A stretch of 64,000 nt of DNA, taken from contig JAHNUO010000039.1 in the NCBI GenBank assembly GCA_019787685.1, positions 62,001-126,000 of the forward strand, written 5' to 3'. Each line of letters begins with the position of its first letter. Within the stretch, counting starts at the first letter, position 1. Position numbers and translations under genes: made by a program. Shown here piece by piece: positions 34,972 through 45,762 of the stretch. The DNA is from Chiua virens. Its lineage: Eukaryota; Basidiomycota; Agaricomycetes; Boletales; Boletaceae. A model generated the notes under the pieces. It ran no database searches. It saw only the letters and a list, made by a program, of their open reading frames with translations, and was not told the DNA's origin.

Positions 34972-37351
34972 GTTTCTGCCGCTCAAGCGGTCGGCGAGTA
35001 CCTTCAGTTACCTGACGACCTCATCAAAATCGCCGCCTTCCGCAAAAAACTCGAGAAAGAAAACGCCTCCATCGACGCAAGACTCAAAAGTGGTGCCAAG
35101 GAACAGCTGGATGCGACGCGCGAGGGACTCAAGAAACCCCTCAGCACGCGGAATCATGTCCAGGTCTTGAAGGAGGAGATGCACACCGTCGACAGGTTAT
35201 GCACCGATCCGCAAAGCAATGTCTCGACATTTGATCAGATCTGTCGCGTACGTCCCTCTTCACCTGTCGTTCTGACCTTATCCTTAACGTTCTCCAGGTC
35301 TCGATGGTTCACCGGAATTTCGAGCAGACGGAGGAGGTAGTCAACAATCTGTTGGAGATGAACGCCAAACTCGACATCCTCGAGGAGATGCTTTCCATGG
35401 AAAGCCAAGAACTCGTCGGTCCCACTTCCAACCTGTTGCACATCCACTTGCACATCAACCGTCTCGAAGCCTTTCGGAACCAGATCATGCACCAAGCGAA
35501 GCAGGCTTCCACCTCATCCCGCCAAAAATTGGCTCGGATCTTCGAACGGCTGTCTCAGTTGATAGTGGACTTTGAGACATATATCATGGATCTGGCACGC
35601 AATATTCTCCACCTTGTCCGTGCCGGATATCTGGACGTCGTCGTCAACCTTATCGAGATAGCAGAGTTCGAAGGGAGAGAGGACGAAAAGGTGCGTTTGC
35701 AAACGATCGTCTAGCACGACTACCCACTCAACTAGATCTCGTCAGGCCATTGCCATCCGTCTCGTTGAAAAGGCCGCCAAGATGGATGCCGCTTCCAAAT
35801 TCAAATCCATGCAAGCGAACGCCCGTATCATCAAACACTACCGTTCCAAGATTCTCAAAACCATCTCGGATACCATCCTTTCCGCATTCGACAAAAACTA
35901 CGACGCATACAACCGAGATCCCGGTGGATTCTTAGATAATCTCGGCTGGATATACCAGGACCTGATCCGCATCGAGAGCGACGTCGCTCCTTGTTTCCCG
36001 CCCAGCTATGACATGTATGCGTTTTACGTCAAAGAATATCACAAGAACCTGAACACAACCCTCCAACGTCTCGTCGGATCCGAACCTGAAGCGAGGATCC
36101 TCTTACACCTTCACGCGTGGCTCAAAGAGTACAAGAAGAGCATGAAGGAGCTCAACGTCCCCCTTGAGCTGATCGATCCACCACTCCTCAACGGCGAAGA
36201 GCAGAGCCTCATCGAAGATCATCTCAAACTCATCGTGAAGAAACTCGACGAGTGGTCTACCAACCTCATGAAGACCGAAATCCAGGAATTCACGATGCGG
36301 ACGACGCAACCAGAGGTGGACAGCGACGAGCTGTACGGTACACAGGGCGCCGTCATCTTGTTTCAGATGGTGAGCCAACAGATCGACACGGCGATGGAGA
36401 GTGGACAAGGTGCGATCCTCGCGCGTGTCGTGGAGGAGATCAGTCGAGCGATGCGAGGCATACAGGACCAATGGACCAAAGTGGTGGAGGCCGAACTCAA
36501 GAAGCAGGTAGAGAAACCAGATGACATCGTCCCCGGTCTCGCGGAGTACTGTCTCGCACTCGCCAATGATCAGATGAAGTCGGCCGACAACACCGAGGGA
36601 TTGCTTGGCAAGCTAGAACCACTCGTGTCTGAAAAGTATCGCATCCCCACCAACGAAAAGCTCAACGATGCAATCGACGGCACGCTGGACGTAGCCAAGA
36701 AATCTATCCAAACCTTTGTCGCAATCGTTTTCAACGACCTCAAACCGGCCACGAAGCAGCTCTTCCAGGCCGCTTGGTACGATGGAATCGTCGAGCAAGT
36801 TATCGTGACGATGAAGGACTACACGTCCGATCAACAGTTCGTCAAACCGCTCCTGTTCGAATTGCTCGTGGAAGACCTCCTCGACGCGTTCCTCGTCACC
36901 TACTTGACTGCGCTCGCGAATTCACCCAAGCTCCGGCTGCCCGCGGCGACGGAGCGCATCAAAGCAGACATTAGCGCTGTCTTTGCGTTTTTTGGTGAAT
37001 TCAAGCCGGACAAGGAGCTGGAGAAGCATTTTGAGATCACGGAACATAACCTCGCGATGCTGGAAGCGTCCAAGAGTATGGCGTTCCTGTCATTCTGGGC
37101 CTTTGCCAAAGTGCACGGGCCCTGCATACCCTTCGTGGACGGGTTGATGAAGGCGAGGGGTGACTTGGACCGGATGGCGGTGAGTGAGGTCATGGAAGCG
37201 ATCAAATGCAAGGTGAAGGAAGAGGGACTCACGGACCGTACGTATCCAATGTACGCCAGGGCCACTGTTCGAATACTCATGTATCATTATAGCACCAGAA
37301 CCAACCATCATGAAGGAGACGAGGTGTTTCACCCGAGTCATTGCCTCGTAA
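34972..37351 (+). CDS. SEC6: Exocyst complex component Sec6 (EXOC3)
   Basis: Supported codons begin with VSAAQAVGEYLQLPDDLIKI at 34972. No ATG is in frame before the upstream stop at 34933, so the true start is on a short upstream exon I could not fix (AG at 34970-34971 is a fitting acceptor). Continuing exons: AAFRKKLEKENASIDARLKS, LDATREGLKKPL, STFDQIC | VSMVHRNFEQTEEVVNNLLE, MNAKLDILEEML, LVRAGYLDVVVNLIEIAEFE | AIAIRLVEKAAKMDAASKFK and on through one long exon to KVKEEGLTD. A final intron joins to PEPTIMKETRCFTRVIAS and TAA at 37349-37351. The protein (~740 aa) matches fungal Sec6 in length and helical-bundle composition. It is a subunit of the tether that docks secretory vesicles at sites of polarised growth and regulates SNARE assembly. 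Confidence 0.9.
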
Positions 37352-37489
37352 GGTTAATTTTTTTGGGTTTGTAAATTTGAGTAGGTAGTGGATTATCTAA
37401 GTCAAAGTAAATTATGAGCAAGGTTTTATTTTATTTGAGCATTCAAGTATGTACAAAATTCAAATGTAGACTCATGTAGTTCAATTTAT

Positions 37490-37880
37490 GATTGACAGTG
37501 AAATAAACATACCAGAGTGAAATCAGGAAGGGTCAAGGGAAGTGGGGTAACCAGGACATGTCGCAGCAGTCTCAGGTTGATGTAAAGGTGGGAATAGGAC
37601 CTAAATAGAGTCAGTAGAGTGGGCACCAAGGGGCAAATCAACTGGTTGTGAAATGAATGTACCACATTAAAATTGAGACACAAAGGGGGATGGAGGCAAG
37701 AGAAGTGACTGGGACATGTCGGGGCTGTTTGATGTTGATATAGAGGTGGGAATGGCAGCTAAATAGACTAAATGGAGTGAGCATGAATCAACGAATTGAT
37801 CGACAGCGAAACAAACATACCAAAATGAAATTAAGATCTAGGGAGGATTGAGGCAACTAGGGAGACTGGGATGGATTGGG
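37490..37880. repeat. Degenerate ~155 bp tandem repeat beside the KDZ-like element
   Basis: About two and a half diverged copies, recognised by (G/A)TGAAAT(A/G)AA...TACCA, GGGACATGTCG, TTGATGTNNA..GGTGGGAAT, and CTAAATAGA. They begin ~140 bp after the Sec6 stop and end where the terminal inverted repeat starts. No matching block was seen on the right side of the element, so the repeat may predate it or be an outer part lost on the right. Confidence 0.5.
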
Positions 37881-37882
37881 GC

Positions 37883-38945
37883 CATTTATAGGGTCATCCT
37901 GGAATTAAGATTCAAAATGAAAAAGTCAGAATGGTTAGAAAAGTATATGATAAATAAGAGCCCATTTATGCGAACATTTTGAGCCCCTTATCAAGGAAAA
38001 CGGCGGTCGGGTTGTGGAGATAAAAATGAAACAATGGTGTTTAAAGCATGGATGCAAGATTGACATGAAGGGTATTTTTCTGGGACTTGTGAGTGTGACC
38101 AATGGATTCAGAGGGTTCGAAAACCCCCTAGAAAAATGCTAGCATGGTTGTAGAACGCTTCGTTGGTATGACATACTATAATTGTTGATAGAGGCAGGAG
38201 GAGATAGTGATGCTGTTCGCTTAGCTGATTTTATTGGGCTTATAAATTGTTACCATTGTGTTCAGAGGGTTCAATATAGGCAGGGACAGGTACATTCTTA
38301 TTTTTAGCTAGCGTTCCTAAGGCTAGAAAAATCGATCTTCGTTGAGGGGGTAGGAGACAAGGTAGTCTCATGGTGTGAAATACAATTGCAGAGACCTCAA
38401 GAATGTTTCTAGGTGACTTCTAGAGATACATTAAACCTGGGGAAGATGCCAAACCCATGTTGTGAAGATGAAAAATCATACAGAGCCTGGGGTAATTGTA
38501 ATTACAATTCGAAAACCAAAATCTGGGTGAAGTAATGATTGGAGGTTGTTTATATATATGTTAGGATGCCCCAAATACGTTTTCTAAGAAAACGGCGGTC
38601 GGAATAATTTTTGAGCAAGGTAAGAGGGGAGGAGGGGGAAGGGTGAGATGCATCTCTCAAATATTTTTTTGGTGCAATTCTATGTATTGTATCATGGTCT
38701 ATAGGTGTTATATACATGTGGGGAACATTATTTGCACTCATAATGGACCATCCTGATTTATTTGAGACCAGTAGAGGGGGGGAGGGGGGAGGGTAAGGTG
38801 CATCTCTCAAATATTTTTTTGGTGCAATTCTATGTATTGTATCATGGTCTATAGGTGTTATATACATGTGGGGAACATTATTTGCACTCATAATGGACCA
38901 TCCTGATTTATTTGAGACCAGTAGAAGGGGGGAGGGGGGAGGGTA
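37883..38945. repeat. Left terminal inverted repeat with internal ~150 bp tandem units
   Basis: It starts at the element's end and reads outward-inward as the reverse complement of the right block: ATAAATAAGAGCCCATTTATG, CCCCTTATCAAGGAAA, ATTTTTATCTCC-type and CCAAAATCTGGGT motifs. It ends with two ~150-bp units at about 38630-38930 (GAGACCAGTAGAGGGGGG...TCTCAAATATTTTTTTGG). Relative to the right side it has ~400 extra bases (about 38060-38470). Confidence 0.7.
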
Positions 38946-38966
38946 AGGTGCATAAATTCTGTCCTG

Positions 38967-39958
38967 TTGCAAGGAGCACCCACCTGGTTGTCACAGGAGC
39001 TCCAAATTGAGGAAGCAACAATCATTCTGAGAAGAGATACAAAAGCAGTTGGTACACATGCTACGGAGAGATCTCGACTAGCACTGGCCTGCAGAGCAGA
39101 CCATCTCTTGCTGAGCATCCAGAAGTTCTTGTCTGATGCACCTCGATTCCTTGGCGATGCTCTCATTGATGTGGAGAATGAGGCAGAAGATTCTGATGTT
39201 GAATCTGTGGATGGGGATGAAGTAGTCAAAGACTCTAGCATCCCACCAATATCCTTACTGACCCTTCCTTTGCTGTCAACTTTGGGTCATGCAGCATGCG
39301 TGGAGTACAGGATTGGGGACCTTGCACATCAAGAGTTGTCATTGCGGATAGGTCAGGCAAACGACGCACTTCATGCAATCTGCCTAGCCCTAGTGGATAA
39401 GGCAATCCTTTTCTGCAATGATGTTTGCCATGCAAGTGGTAATGTATCCTGCAGCCGCGCATGGGGAAAGGTCAAATCAGTCGACACCATTCTCCACAAA
39501 TATACAACAATTTATAAGAAATCTTGGTCCGCAATGCTCTCCCTTGGTGTGGATCAGAACATCCTGAACAGATACCGTGAGCTTGAAGACAAGGATTTGC
39601 AAGTCACCACAAATGTTCTTCAACCAAATGGTAGTGGACATCATGAAGAGAACCTTGCTTGGTTTTGGTCCATGGACATTCCAAGGGACACTGATGGGGA
39701 CCACTGGATGTCTGAGTGTATGTCTACGGAAATTTGCAGACATCACAGGTGCTGATCAATTGGATAGTTTATTGTGTTAACTGGTTGTGGGTGAAGGCGG
39801 TGTGGGACCGTTGGGCAGAGGAATTGGAGCTCACATCATGTGAATTCCAATAGACCGTGATGGTCTTTCAGATGAAGTCAGATTCATGGGTTGAATTGCA
39901 ACATGCCAGTTTGCGCAGTGCTCAACTGGGCCATGCAAGTTATGCTGCACGACAGGTG
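38967..39958 (+). pseudogene. KDZ transposase, C-terminal part
   Basis: Met at 38967 opens a 262-codon frame. LSLRIGQANDALHAICLALV, RAWGKVKSVDTILHKYTTIY, NRYRELEDKDLQVTTNV and ENLAWFWSMDIPRDTDGDHW match the conserved C-terminal region of Kyakuja-Dileera-Zisupton transposases found in great number in mushroom genomes. After a frame change the family continues VNWLWVKAVWDRWAEELELT, then a TAG, then WVELQHASLRSAQLGHASYA to about 39958. The N-terminal CxC2-type cluster and catalytic core are missing; the left repeats abut the fragment directly, suggesting internal deletion. The transposase would cut and join the element's ends; this copy cannot. Confidence 0.65.
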
Positions 39959-39959
39959 A

Positions 39960-40294
39960 CACTATACTGCAGATTGTGGGATTAGTGCGAACAAATGCGG
40001 ATGAAAGCGATCTCCATGGAACCCTCCCAGCAGATGGGCCTGTAGAGTCCTATACATATTTCCATTTATTGTAACTCATTTTTGTCAATTTTGTCATTGT
40101 TACACTAGCTTTTGGAGAATGTATCGCCTGCATGGCTGCATTACAGACCCCTGACACATCCGAGTCCACACCACACCATTCGTGGCTGTGCGATGAGAGC
40201 AAAGTGTGGAAAAGCCAACAAATCACTCTCCAGTGGCTTCTACATCATCATCTTGAGAATATTCCTTCATCTTAATCTTTCCACACACAATCTA
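39960..40294. other. Non-coding stretch between KDZ fragment and Tc1-like element
   Basis: The tail of the KDZ C-terminal region merges into sequence with no clear frame. It ends at the TA dinucleotide (40293-40294) used as target by the Tc1-like element. Confidence 0.4.
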
Positions 40295-41593
40295 CAGTGA
40301 CTCCAAAAACTGTTCCAATAACTAACCCCAAACCATGTGATCTCTCTCTACTACTCAAAAGAATACCATTCTCGCTCAGCTTGATTCTGGTCATTCCATT
40401 CGTTCTATTGCATCTAGCACTGGTGTGGGCCTTGCTACCATCTCCAGACTTCATTCCAAGGAGCATTCTGACCTCCAAAAGTCTGTTGGGGGTTGTCCAC
40501 CCAAGCTTTCCCCTACCAATATTCACCATGCTATCCATCTCATCTCTTCTCACAAGGCAGAGAATGCTGTCCAGGTGACCAAAGCACTTTCCAATGTCAT
40601 TAACCAGCCTCTCCATCCTAACACCATTTGTCACCACCTGAAAAAATCTGGGTTGAAGGTTGTAGTCAAGCCCAAATGTCCTTTACTTTCTGCTAAACAT
40701 TGCAAGGCTCGCTTGGACTTTGCTATTGCTCACAAGGATTGGACTATAGAGGACTGGAAGAGGGTCATATGGTCTGATGAGACCAAAATCAATCGCCTAG
40801 GATCAGATGGGTACAAGTGGGTGTGGAAAAGGCCAGGTGAGGGCCTCAGTGACAGGCTAGTACAAGGAACTGTGAAATTTGGAGGAGGATCTGTGATGGT
40901 ATGGGAGTGTATGACTTGGCAGGGAGTTGGCTATGCTGCTAAGATTGATGGTAGGATGGATGGGGACCTTTACCTTCAGATTTTGAAGGATGATCTGCTG
41001 AATACTCTGCAGTATTATGGTCTTGATCCACCTGACATCATCTTTCAGCAAGACAATGACCCCAAGCACACCTGTAGAAAGGTAAAGGAGTGGTTGGAAG
41101 AGCAGGATTTTGAGACCATGGTGTGGCCTGCACAGTCCCCTGACCTCAACCCCATTGAACATCTCTGGAGTTACCTCAAGAGAAGGCTGGCAGAGTATGA
41201 ACATTCCCCTAATGGAATTTTGGAGTTATAGAAAAGGATTCAGGAGGTATGGGAGGGAATACCAGTTGAGGAGTGTCAGAAGTTGATTGAAAGCATGCCA
41301 AGGAGGGTACAGGCTGTGGTTAAGGCCAAAGGAGAATATACCAAGTACTGATATATACCAAATACCCTTTCAGTATCAAAAGTCCAAAAACTGTTCCAAT
41401 GGTAATCCTGATTTAAAATAGGCATATCTCCACAGCCCATGAGTCAAATCACATGACCAAGGGACCGATTTGTAGCCAAGCATTTGTACTTTGTTTGGTC
41501 TCACCAAAGTGAGGTGTGATTCCCACGGGTGATTTCAGGGCGCTTCACGCCCCAGTTTGGGGTTAGTTATTGGAACGGTTTTTGGAGTCACTG
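40295..41593 (+). mobile_element. Tc1/mariner-type transposon (1,299 bp)
   Basis: Terminal inverted repeats of 39 bp with one mismatch: CAGTGACTCCAAAAAC... at 40295-40333 and its reverse complement at 41555-41593. TA occurs at both flanks (40293-40294 and 41594-41595), the TA target duplication of the superfamily. It encodes a DD34E transposase with two premature stops. It lies inside the KDZ-type element, so it arrived after it. Confidence 0.9.
40335..41351 (+). pseudogene. Tc1-like DD34E transposase with two premature stops
   Basis: One frame spans 338 codons from ATG 40335 to TGA 41349-41351. The N-terminal helix-turn-helix region is visible (LDSGHSIRSIASSTGVGLAT, PLHPNTICHHLKKSGLK). The catalytic triad is intact: WSDETK, FQQDNDPKH and DLNPIEHLW with 34 residues between the second Asp and the Glu. 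Codon 2 is TGA (40338-40340) and TAG occurs at 41229-41231, just before the last helices (KRIQEVWEGIP). Both stops are one C-to-T change from Arg (CGA) or Gln (CAG). A protein could still start at an internal Met (40425) and lack only ~40 C-terminal residues, but the DNA-binding part would be truncated. Confidence 0.85.
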
Positions 41594-41595
41594 TA

Positions 41596-42360
41596 TATAT
41601 CCACAAGTACCACAAAGCATATCTTGCCATCTGCAATCCAGATGGCAATGTACTATTCCAGATGCCATCTTGAAGCCACCACCATGTCACTAACATCTCA
41701 AGTGAAGGCGTCATGGCCTAAAGATTGGTTTGAAAACTTTAACAGGGAAGTCATGAGTACTGATGAATTTTATTGTGAGACCACAATAAATGACGTTTTC
41801 ATGCAAAGCACATCTATGAAGTATGTCAATTGTGGTATTCCACCTACTGTGGTGTCCCCATCTACCCCCCCACTGCATATGGCCAGTATCTATGCTCTCC
41901 CTCTTGTGAAAATCGAGAAGAGACATTTGTGGAAGAACTCCGGACCTTGGGAGCCAATCACACACATCTGATCAACGACATTCCAAGGTTCCTTGACAGC
42001 TGGGATGTCTCACTCAATTACACCTTCAACAGAGCATGGTGGAATGGTGAGGATATGGACTGGACAAAGGAAATTTGCTTTGAAGAAGAAGCTACGGTCT
42101 ATTTTCAGGTATGTATGAATGTAGTTATTTTATCGCCGGGATTTATAACACTCTGACAAGAACCTATGGGGTGACAAATCCCCATTGAATCACCAAGAGA
42201 ATCTAGAATTAGATCAAGAGGAGGAGGCAATACTCCTATGCTTGCAGGAGCTACTGAAAATGGACCATGATCATTCACTCGAGCTGCAGCATTCCGCTAG
42301 GTGGATTGTGGATCTGAGTGACATTGTTGGAATACGAAACAGTGTCTTCAACCCATTCAA
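41596..42360 (+). pseudogene. Uncharacterised gene remnant inside the KDZ-type element
   Basis: Plus-strand frames, joined by frame changes, give a consistent protein-like text: PSAIQMAMYYSRCHLEATTM, SLTSQVKASWPKDWFENFNR, then MWYSTYCGVPIYPPTAYGQY, RTLGANHTHLINDIPRFLDS, WDVSLNYTFNRAWWNGEDMD. A final frame (42185-42367) is Glu-rich. It is tail-to-tail with the dioxygenase gene. I recognise no family. Its left end is cut by the Tc1-like insertion, and nothing obviously continuing it was found left of that insertion. Confidence 0.35.
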
Positions 42361-42730
42361 TTCATAGCAATCGGTACCAATACACTCTTATTCACATTTT
42401 CTACACGCCTAAGTGCGCAATCGAAGCATTCCCTTGAATACATTGTCTTCACGTAGACCTAGGTGGATGACAGCTCCTTTCTTCCACAATGATGGATGCG
42501 GATTGTGACTTCTGCCTGTGGCCCACCTCCACATGTGGTGGAGAGCAGCCGACACCAAAACAGCAGAAATGTCATTCCTAAACATTGTGTGAAATATGTC
42601 CACACTCGGGATGCCAGCAAGGAATGCTAATGTGTCTAGTAACATGTCATTCTATTCTGCAGTCATGTTTCATCAGTGCATCGCTTACTGTTTGAGTTGG
42701 AAGACGTAGTCAAATATCTTATTACCCTTA

Positions 42731-44016
42731 CTACAACATTACAAAGTTACATTCAGAGATTCCCAATGCAGAATGCACTTTCCTCTGCATATACCAGGCC
42801 AGACAAGCTCGGTCCCCTGTAATATCTCCTGTGCCATGTACGATTAGCTGCCTGGAAAATGCTACCATTGTCCTGGGTTCATACTGCAAGTGTAGTCGCT
42901 GACGGGAAAAACCATGTCTAATCCATTGTATTGTCCAACAGTCAACAACTGATCGAACCACTCCACTTTCCCGTTAATGTCTACGTGATATGGGCTGCAG
43001 TGATTAACCATGATTGAAACAGTATTGTATACGCAGGGCCACAGACTGAGAGTATCCAATATGTTTGTTTGTTTTGCAACAGATACTACATTCCAGAGTC
43101 GGATCACTGATTCTCGACCCCACAGGTAAAGCTCCAGATGCATGATACTCAATGTTGCAAAGAGCAATGCATGCACATCATGCATTTCCGTAAGCCATTG
43201 GCGGCATTCAGACACACTTGCAGGGCATCATAGATTCGCAGACACATCCATGCAGCTATTGTGCTCCTACAAAAAACATGTGAATGTTGCAGAGTGAAAT
43301 AAGACTGCAGGCATACATTATATCCCTGCTGAAACCATCCCAGAGACATATTGATACATCCTTTTAGGTCCGCATCCTTGTGGAAATATTCTATATGCGT
43401 CCACCATGGCTCACCATCTCCTGATGCTGTTAGGCTGGATTGTAGGGAACTCTTCAAATATTGAGTGAGGTGCCAAATCCACTCCTGGCCCACCAAATTG
43501 AGTGCATGATGGTCAGATGGGACAGAACGCACCTGGTTAATATGGCTCAGTAATCCAGGCAGGTACCATGTAATAATGGTATAATATGTCCTTGTCGACT
43601 AGCAAGGTTGGGGTGTTCAGGGTCACATAGTCTTCTGATGAATTTTCAGTTTGTGAGGAGATCTCCCTTGTATTTCTGCAGGCGTATTTGGCAGAGGATG
43701 CTGCTTCTATGAATACATCAAAGTTTGTCAATAAATCTGAACTGATAATATTCAGCATTTGTCATTTCCGCATAAGCCATCACACACATTGATTGTGTCT
43801 GGCCTTCACTAGGACATCAACGATCTGGTCCACTTCAGTAACAACTACCAGAGGTATTTTTATGTTCGGTATTATGTCATTGGGAAAATGGGATGCACCG
43901 ATGACAGATTGGTATCGCCGCTGCATGTATGCAGAAATCATGTCCACAAATTCTATGGGAGACCCAGCGGGGCACTGAAACAATGGAGACAGTGGATCCA
44001 TTGTAAGAGAAAGCAA
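42731..44016 (-). pseudogene. TET/JBP-like 2-oxoglutarate/Fe(II) dioxygenase, frameshifted
   Basis: It begins near 44016 (MDPLSPLFQCPAGSPIEFVD) and passes through several exon-like frames (EAASSAKYACRNTREIS; WHLTQYLKSSLQSSLTASGD; TEMHDVHALLFATLSIMHLE). The catalytic core is clear: VSIMVNHCSPYHVDINGKVE then WFDQLLTVGQYNGLDMVFP carries the H-x-D iron ligands (HVD). After a one-base frame change near 42870 comes VAFSRQLIVHGTGDITGDRA then CLAWYMQRKVHSALGI, with the second His ligand and the Arg (DRAC) expected to hold 2-oxoglutarate. In the TET/JBP family these enzymes oxidise 5-methylcytosine or thymine in DNA, and agaricomycete members are typically carried by KDZ transposons, as here. The frame break in the core, unless spliced around, makes this copy non-functional. 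Confidence 0.6.
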
Positions 44017-44583
44017 GTGATGGATGCAAATATATATGTACTCCGCAGGTTGTCATGACAACTCACAGTTCAATATACAGTAATCGGAGCCCTTTACATA
44101 CTGATCTGCAGTTACATATGTCTGGCATGTTCCTTTTCATCTTCATTGCCTGAAGGGCATTCCTGTCTTAGATGGGTGAATATATGTAATCAAAATGTAC
44201 ATGGTGCATGGAAACCGCATAAGTAAATCAATAGCTGTCATAACCTTGCTGCTAGACCCCACCTTATCCATCTCAATGCAGGCACTCTAAATACATAGAA
44301 GAATGGTGGGTAGGTTGTGGGTGCTGCATTCCACATGGAGGTACTCAGATGCCACAATGTCACTTCAGAAGATGGAGAACATACCTCATTACATTGTCGT
44401 TTCTCATTGTCATTATGCTATCATTCTAATATCATCATATCCTCAATGTTAGCCCTGTTGTGGATCATTCGAGGCAAAGTTTGACTAAGTCTGCCCGTAT
44501 CTCTAGAGATGTCTTCATTATTCAGCTTGCTACCTGTAGAGATTCTTGGTGCTGCCTCCATAGATGACTATTCATCTCTCATA
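44017..44583. other. Spacer upstream of the dioxygenase gene; no gene seen
   Basis: AT-rich sequence with short frames only. It presumably holds the promoter of the minus-strand dioxygenase and grades into the palindrome array on its right. Confidence 0.4.
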
Positions 44584-44904
44584 GCATGTCCTTCCTGGAG
44601 GGACATGCACACTGTGAGATCACCATTAGTAGGCATTATTAGTCAGCATTATGCCCATGTCTGGCTGTCCTTCCTGGAAGGACAGAACATAGTCAAGAAT
44701 CACAATCACTTATAAATGTAATCCCTGTGTACAGTTGTCCTTCCAAGAGGAACATATACTCTGTGATATAAAGAAGACATCACATGACAATTCTTCCCAT
44801 GTGTGAGTGTCCTTCCTAGAGGGACATATCAGATATTGAAGCTCTAGAGATCACATAAGCTAGGGTATTTTACCCATGTGTAGGATGTCCCTCTAGGAGG
44901 GACG
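44584..44904. repeat. Five evenly spaced ~19 bp palindromes inside the right end
   Basis: TGTCCTTCCTGGAGGGACA and close variants at 44587-44605, 44666-44684, 44736-44754, 44808-44826 and 44886-44904, with starts 70-79 bp apart. Each is a near-perfect palindrome (TGTCCyTCC ... GGArGGACA); the second is perfect except for its central base. Subterminal arrays of this kind are often transposase binding sites; here that is inference. Confidence 0.85.
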
Positions 44905-44971
44905 TGTCATGAGTATAATATCAGAAAAACAGAAAAAACTAGACCCTAGGGAGTGTAAAATGTGCTCATAC

Positions 44972-45762
44972 CCTTCCCCCTCCCCCCTCTACTGGTCTCA
45001 AATAAATCAGGACGGTCCATTATGAGTGCAAACAATGTTTCCCACATATATATAACACCCATAGACCATGATACAATATATAGAATTGTACCAAAAAAAT
45101 ATTTGAGACATGCACCTTACCCTCCCCCCTTTCCCCTCTACTGGTCTCAAATAAATCAGGACGGTCCATTATGAGTGCAAACAATGTTTCCCACATATAT
45201 ATAACACCCATAGACCATGATACAATATATAGAATTGTACCAAAAAAATATTTGAGACATGCACCTTACCCTCCCCCCTTTCCCCTCTACTGGTCTCAAA
45301 TAAATCAGGACAGTCCATTATGAGTGCAAATGATGTTCCCCACATGTATATAACACCTATAGACCATGATACAATACATAGAATTGCACCAAAAAAATAT
45401 TTGAGAGATGCATCTCACCCTTCCCCCTCCTCCCCTCTTATCTTGCTTAAAAATTATTCTGATCACCGTTTTCTTAGAAAACCTATTTGGGGCATCCTGA
45501 CATATATATAAACAATCTCCAATCATTACTTTACCCAGATTTTGGTTTTCAAATTGTAATTACAATTACCCCAGGCTCTGTATGATCTTGCATCCATGCT
45601 TTAAACACCCTTGTTTCATTTTTATCTCCACAATCTGACCGCTATTTCCCTTGATAAGGGGCTCAAAATGATCACATAAATGGGCTCTTATTTATCATAT
45701 ACTTTTCTAACCATTCTGACATTTTCATTTTGAATCTTAATTCCAGGATGACCCTATAAATG
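44972..45762. repeat. Right terminal inverted repeat with three 149 bp tandem units
   Basis: Units begin with ACTGGTCTCAAATAAATCAGG at 44991, 45140 and 45289 (149 bp period), with near-identical copies. The remainder to 45762 is the reverse complement of the left end (TTTCTTAGAAAAC, CCCAGATTTTGGTTTTC, GGGCTCTTATTTATC, GGATGACCCTATAAATG). The block is also bounded by a 13-bp direct repeat AAATGTGCTCATA at 44958-44970 and 45758-45770. Confidence 0.8.

Larger units (their letters stand above)
37883..45762. mobile_element. KDZ-type DNA transposon with TET/JBP-like cargo and nested Tc1-like element
   Basis: The outer ends are inverted repeats: CATTTATAGGGTCATCC at 37883 matches GGATGACCCTATAAATG ending at 45762, and similarity continues for hundreds of bases on each side. 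Inside are the C-terminal part of a KDZ transposase (+), an unknown gene remnant (+), and a TET/JBP-like dioxygenase (-), a combination known from agaricomycete KDZ elements. A Tc1-like element sits at 40295-41593. The transposase lacks its N-terminal Cys-rich and catalytic part, and both main genes have lesions, so this copy looks non-autonomous. No clear target duplication flanks 37883/45762. Confidence 0.65.

Noticed and set aside
42409..42645. 78-codon minus-strand frame after the dioxygenase core considered as its C-terminus
   Set aside because: No dioxygenase similarity; it follows the frame end at 42731 by ~90 bp with no clear splice link.
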